From Mucilaginibacter sp. UBA4741 (GTDB lineage Bacteria > Bacteroidota > Bacteroidia > Sphingobacteriales > Sphingobacteriaceae): DNA of 24,589 bases. Positions 22,637 to 24,589 of this stretch are shown here, piece by piece. The position numbers and the translations under genes are program-made. Location of the stretch: the NCBI GenBank assembly GCA_002403905.1, contig DHIR01000076.1:4909-29497 (forward strand). The letters run 5' to 3'. Under the pieces are notes generated by a model. The model ran no database searches, was not told the origin of the DNA, and worked only from the letters and a program-made list of their open reading frames with translations. Positions within the stretch are counted from its first letter, which is position 1. Every line of letters starts with the position of its first letter.

Positions 22637-24589
22637 ATGAAAAAGTTTTTTTTACTATCCTTACTATTTGCCGCACTTATAACTCACGCGCAGGATTCTG
22701 TACGATACCGTATTATATTAATTGGTGATGCCGGCGAACTCGGCAAACAACAAAACGGGGTGCTGCAAAGCGCCGCGGGGAATGTTTTAAAAGGCAAGAC
22801 TTCGGTACTATACCTGGGTGATAACATCTATCCAACCGGTATAGGGCTGCCCGGTAGTAAAGAAGAAGAAGGGACAAAAAAAATACTGCAACAACAATAT
22901 CAACCCATGCGTGCGGCAGGCGCGCCCGTATATTTTATTCCCGGCAATCATGATTGGGACCGTATGGGGCCAAAGGGGCTGGCAAAAATAAAAAGAGAGG
23001 GCGAGTATTTGATGGAGCAAAAAGATTCACTATTAAAGCTGGTACCTGCAAAAGGCTGCCCCGACCCTACCGAAATCACTATAAACGATGACCTGGTTGT
23101 AATAGCCTTCGACTCGGAATGGTGGTTATATATTTACAATAAAGACAACCCGGATGCAGATTGCGATTGCAAAACCAACGATGAGGTTATTGACAGATTT
23201 AGAGAACTATTATACAAGAACCGAAACAAGATCATTATCCTGGCAGATCATCACCCGTTTGAAACCTATGGTCACCATGGCGGTAGCTATATATGGCAAG
23301 ATTATTTGTTCCCGTTAACATCAGTTAAAAGCAGCTTATATATTCCTCTGCCTGGTTTAGGCGCGCTTTATCCCCTATTGCGTGGCACTTTTGATAACCC
23401 CGAAGATAGTGGTCACCCTTTATACAAAACCATGGTCAATGAGATCAATAGAGTCTTTAACATCGACTCGAACGTTGTTCGGGTGTCAGGCCATGAGCAT
23501 GGCTTACAATTTATAAACGACGGGGGTGTAATGCAGGTAGTAAGTGGTGCAGGTGCAAAGCAGGCCGTTGTTAAAAAAGGCAAACATTCTTTATTCGCCT
23601 TAAAAGAGGCTGGCTATGTAACGGTAGACTTGATGATAGACAAAAGCATGAAGTTTACCTATTTTGCTAATACCGCCAAAGACAGCGTATTTAAAAAAGT
23701 ATTCACTCACAATCGCCCATTTATTAAGGTGCATATCCCGGTTGAAAAAAGCGACCAGGTGGTTAAAGAAGACAGCATTACTATAGCCGCTCATCCATCT
23801 TTTGATAAAGTTGGCAAACTGCACCGCATTCTTTACGGCGAAAACTACCGCAAAGAATGGTCGGTAAAAGCAACATTACCAATTATAAAAACAGACCAAT
23901 ACCAGGGCGGGTTAAAACCCGTAGGCTATGGTGGTACTCACCAAACAAAATCATTGTTGCTAAAAAACGCGGCGGGTAAAAGCTATATCATGAGCAGTAT
24001 TGAAAAATACCCTTTGATATTGTTACCACAGGCGTTAAGGCAAACTTTCGCAAAAGCATGGTTAAACGATGCCATGTCTGCCCAATACCCGTATGGCGCA
24101 ATAATGGCGGCAGAACTTGCAGCAGTTGTTAAAGTAAGCCATACCACCCCAACCATTGGCTGGGTGGCACCTGATACTCACCTGGGATTTTACGAAAAAG
24201 AGTTTGCCGGTAAAATATGCCTGATAGATGAGCGCGAACCGGGTAGCGATACCTCTATCAATACAGGCAATATGATAAAGTTGCTAAATGCTAATTATAA
24301 CAACCGGATAGACAGCATAGAATTTTTTAAAGCCCGCTTGCTCGATTGGTTTTTGGGCGATTGGGATGAGCATGAAGACCAATGGCGCTGGCAAGCCAAA
24401 ATAAGGAATGGGATAAGATATTTTACCGCAGTTCCGCATGATCGTTCTGAAGTATTTTTTACTAACCAGGGTTTAATACCCCATATAGCTTCGCGGCAGT
24501 GGGTGGCACGTTATTTAAAAGGTTATAATGCAGGTTCTAAATCAATCAATGATTTTTATTTAAATGACCATACACTTAACACCAGGTTA
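22637..24589 (+). CDS. Exported calcineurin-like metallophosphoesterase, 3' end off the right edge
   Basis: An open frame of 651 codons from the ATG at 22637 reaches the window edge without a stop. A signal peptide (1-18, ITHA) precedes a full calcineurin-like domain: GDAGE (30-34), GDNIYP (61-66), GNHDWD (103-108), ADHHPF (203-208) and SGHEHG (284-289). These supply the two-metal Asp, Asn and His ligands. Beyond about residue 320 comes a region I recall from large Bacteroidota metallophosphoesterases (LRQTFAKAWLNDAMSAQYPYG, VPHDRSEVFF) that often end in an outer-membrane barrel. The C-terminus is unseen. It follows the propeller lipoprotein by 9 bases. The substrate is unknown; a phosphodiester, phosphomonoester or polyphosphate released in the periplasm would fit the ppk1 neighbourhood. 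Confidence 0.88.
   Translation, partial: MKKFFLLSLLFAALITHAQDSVRYRIILIGDAGELGKQQNGVLQSAAGNVLKGKTSVLYLGDNIYPTGIGLPGSKEEEGTKKILQQQYQPMRAAGAPVYFIPGNHDWDRMGPKGLAKIKREGEYLMEQKDSLLKLVPAKGCPDPTEITINDDLVVIAFDSEWWLYIYNKDNPDADCDCKTNDEVIDRFRELLYKNRNKIIILADHHPFETYGHHGGSYIWQDYLFPLTSVKSSLYIPLPGLGALYPLLRGTFDNPEDSGHPLYKTMVNEINRVFNIDSNVVRVSGHEHGLQFINDGGVMQVVSGAGAKQAVVKKGKHSLFALKEAGYVTVDLMIDKSMKFTYFANTAKDSVFKKVFTHNRPFIKVHIPVEKSDQVVKEDSITIAAHPSFDKVGKLHRILYGENYRKEWSVKATLPIIKTDQYQGGLKPVGYGGTHQTKSLLLKNAAGKSYIMSSIEKYPLILLPQALRQTFAKAWLNDAMSAQYPYGAIMAAELAAVVKVSHTTPTIGWVAPDTHLGFYEKEFAGKICLIDEREPGSDTSINTGNMIKLLNANYNNRIDSIEFFKARLLDWFLGDWDEHEDQWRWQAKIRNGIRYFTAVPHDRSEVFFTNQGLIPHIASRQWVARYLKGYNAGSKSINDFYLNDHTLNTRL

Noticed and set aside
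1..24589. CRISPR arrays, tRNAs, insertion sequences
   Set aside because: No regularly spaced repeats, no cloverleaf-like tRNA sequence and no transposase-like frame were recognised on either strand.

Overview
The window looks like chromosomal DNA of a Bacteroidota bacterium, most likely a Sphingobacteriaceae member of the Pedobacter/Mucilaginibacter type. The evidence is indirect: Shine-Dalgarno sequences are weak or absent, the envelope and lipoprotein families are typical of that phylum (DUF5777 beta-barrel, EB_dh heme lipoprotein, PycTM-HD protein), and base composition is moderate to AT-rich. No rRNA, tRNA, mobile element or CRISPR array was found. There is no gene-free stretch over 300 bases; the longest intergenic region is 284 bases (7964-8247).

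Positions 1-7963, all on the minus strand, are a heme and respiration block. From the right come an EB_dh-domain heme lipoprotein, a cytochrome lipoprotein with a CX4CH motif, a DUF5777 outer-membrane barrel and a monoheme cytochrome c, ended by a 17-bp terminator stem. A second unit follows: a small Tat-signal protein, a Tat-exported four-cluster ferredoxin, an NrfD/ActC-type membrane quinol subunit and a C-anchored periplasmic protein. Last is hemA (glutamyl-tRNA reductase), cut by the left edge. Each of the three units carries a TGAY-N4-RTCA palindrome 78-100 bases upstream of its first start codon, the geometry of Crp/Fnr-family sites. The block has an electron-transfer ferredoxin and quinol subunit but no visible molybdenum catalytic subunit.

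Positions 8248-18387, plus strand, are the most striking part: a Hanks-type Ser/Thr kinase, an FhaA-like protein with a degenerate FHA domain, a 33-residue membrane micro-ORF, a PP2C phosphatase with a periplasmic beta-helix-like tail, a 1379-residue fusion of a SEDS glycosyltransferase (RodA/FtsW) with a class B penicillin-binding protein, a second FhaA-like protein with an intact FHA domain, and a second kinase about 78% identical to the first in its catalytic half. From 9665 on, the genes overlap or lie within a few bases. The parts list matches the actinobacterial pknA-pknB-pstP-rodA-pbpA-fhaA cluster, which suggests a phospho-regulated peptidoglycan synthase in a Gram-negative phylum.

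Positions 18505-24589, plus strand, form a likely stress or phosphate module: an HD-domain/PycTM membrane protein, polyphosphate kinase 1 (overlapping by one base), an SdiA-regulated-type beta-propeller lipoprotein and an exported calcineurin-like metallophosphoesterase that runs off the right edge.
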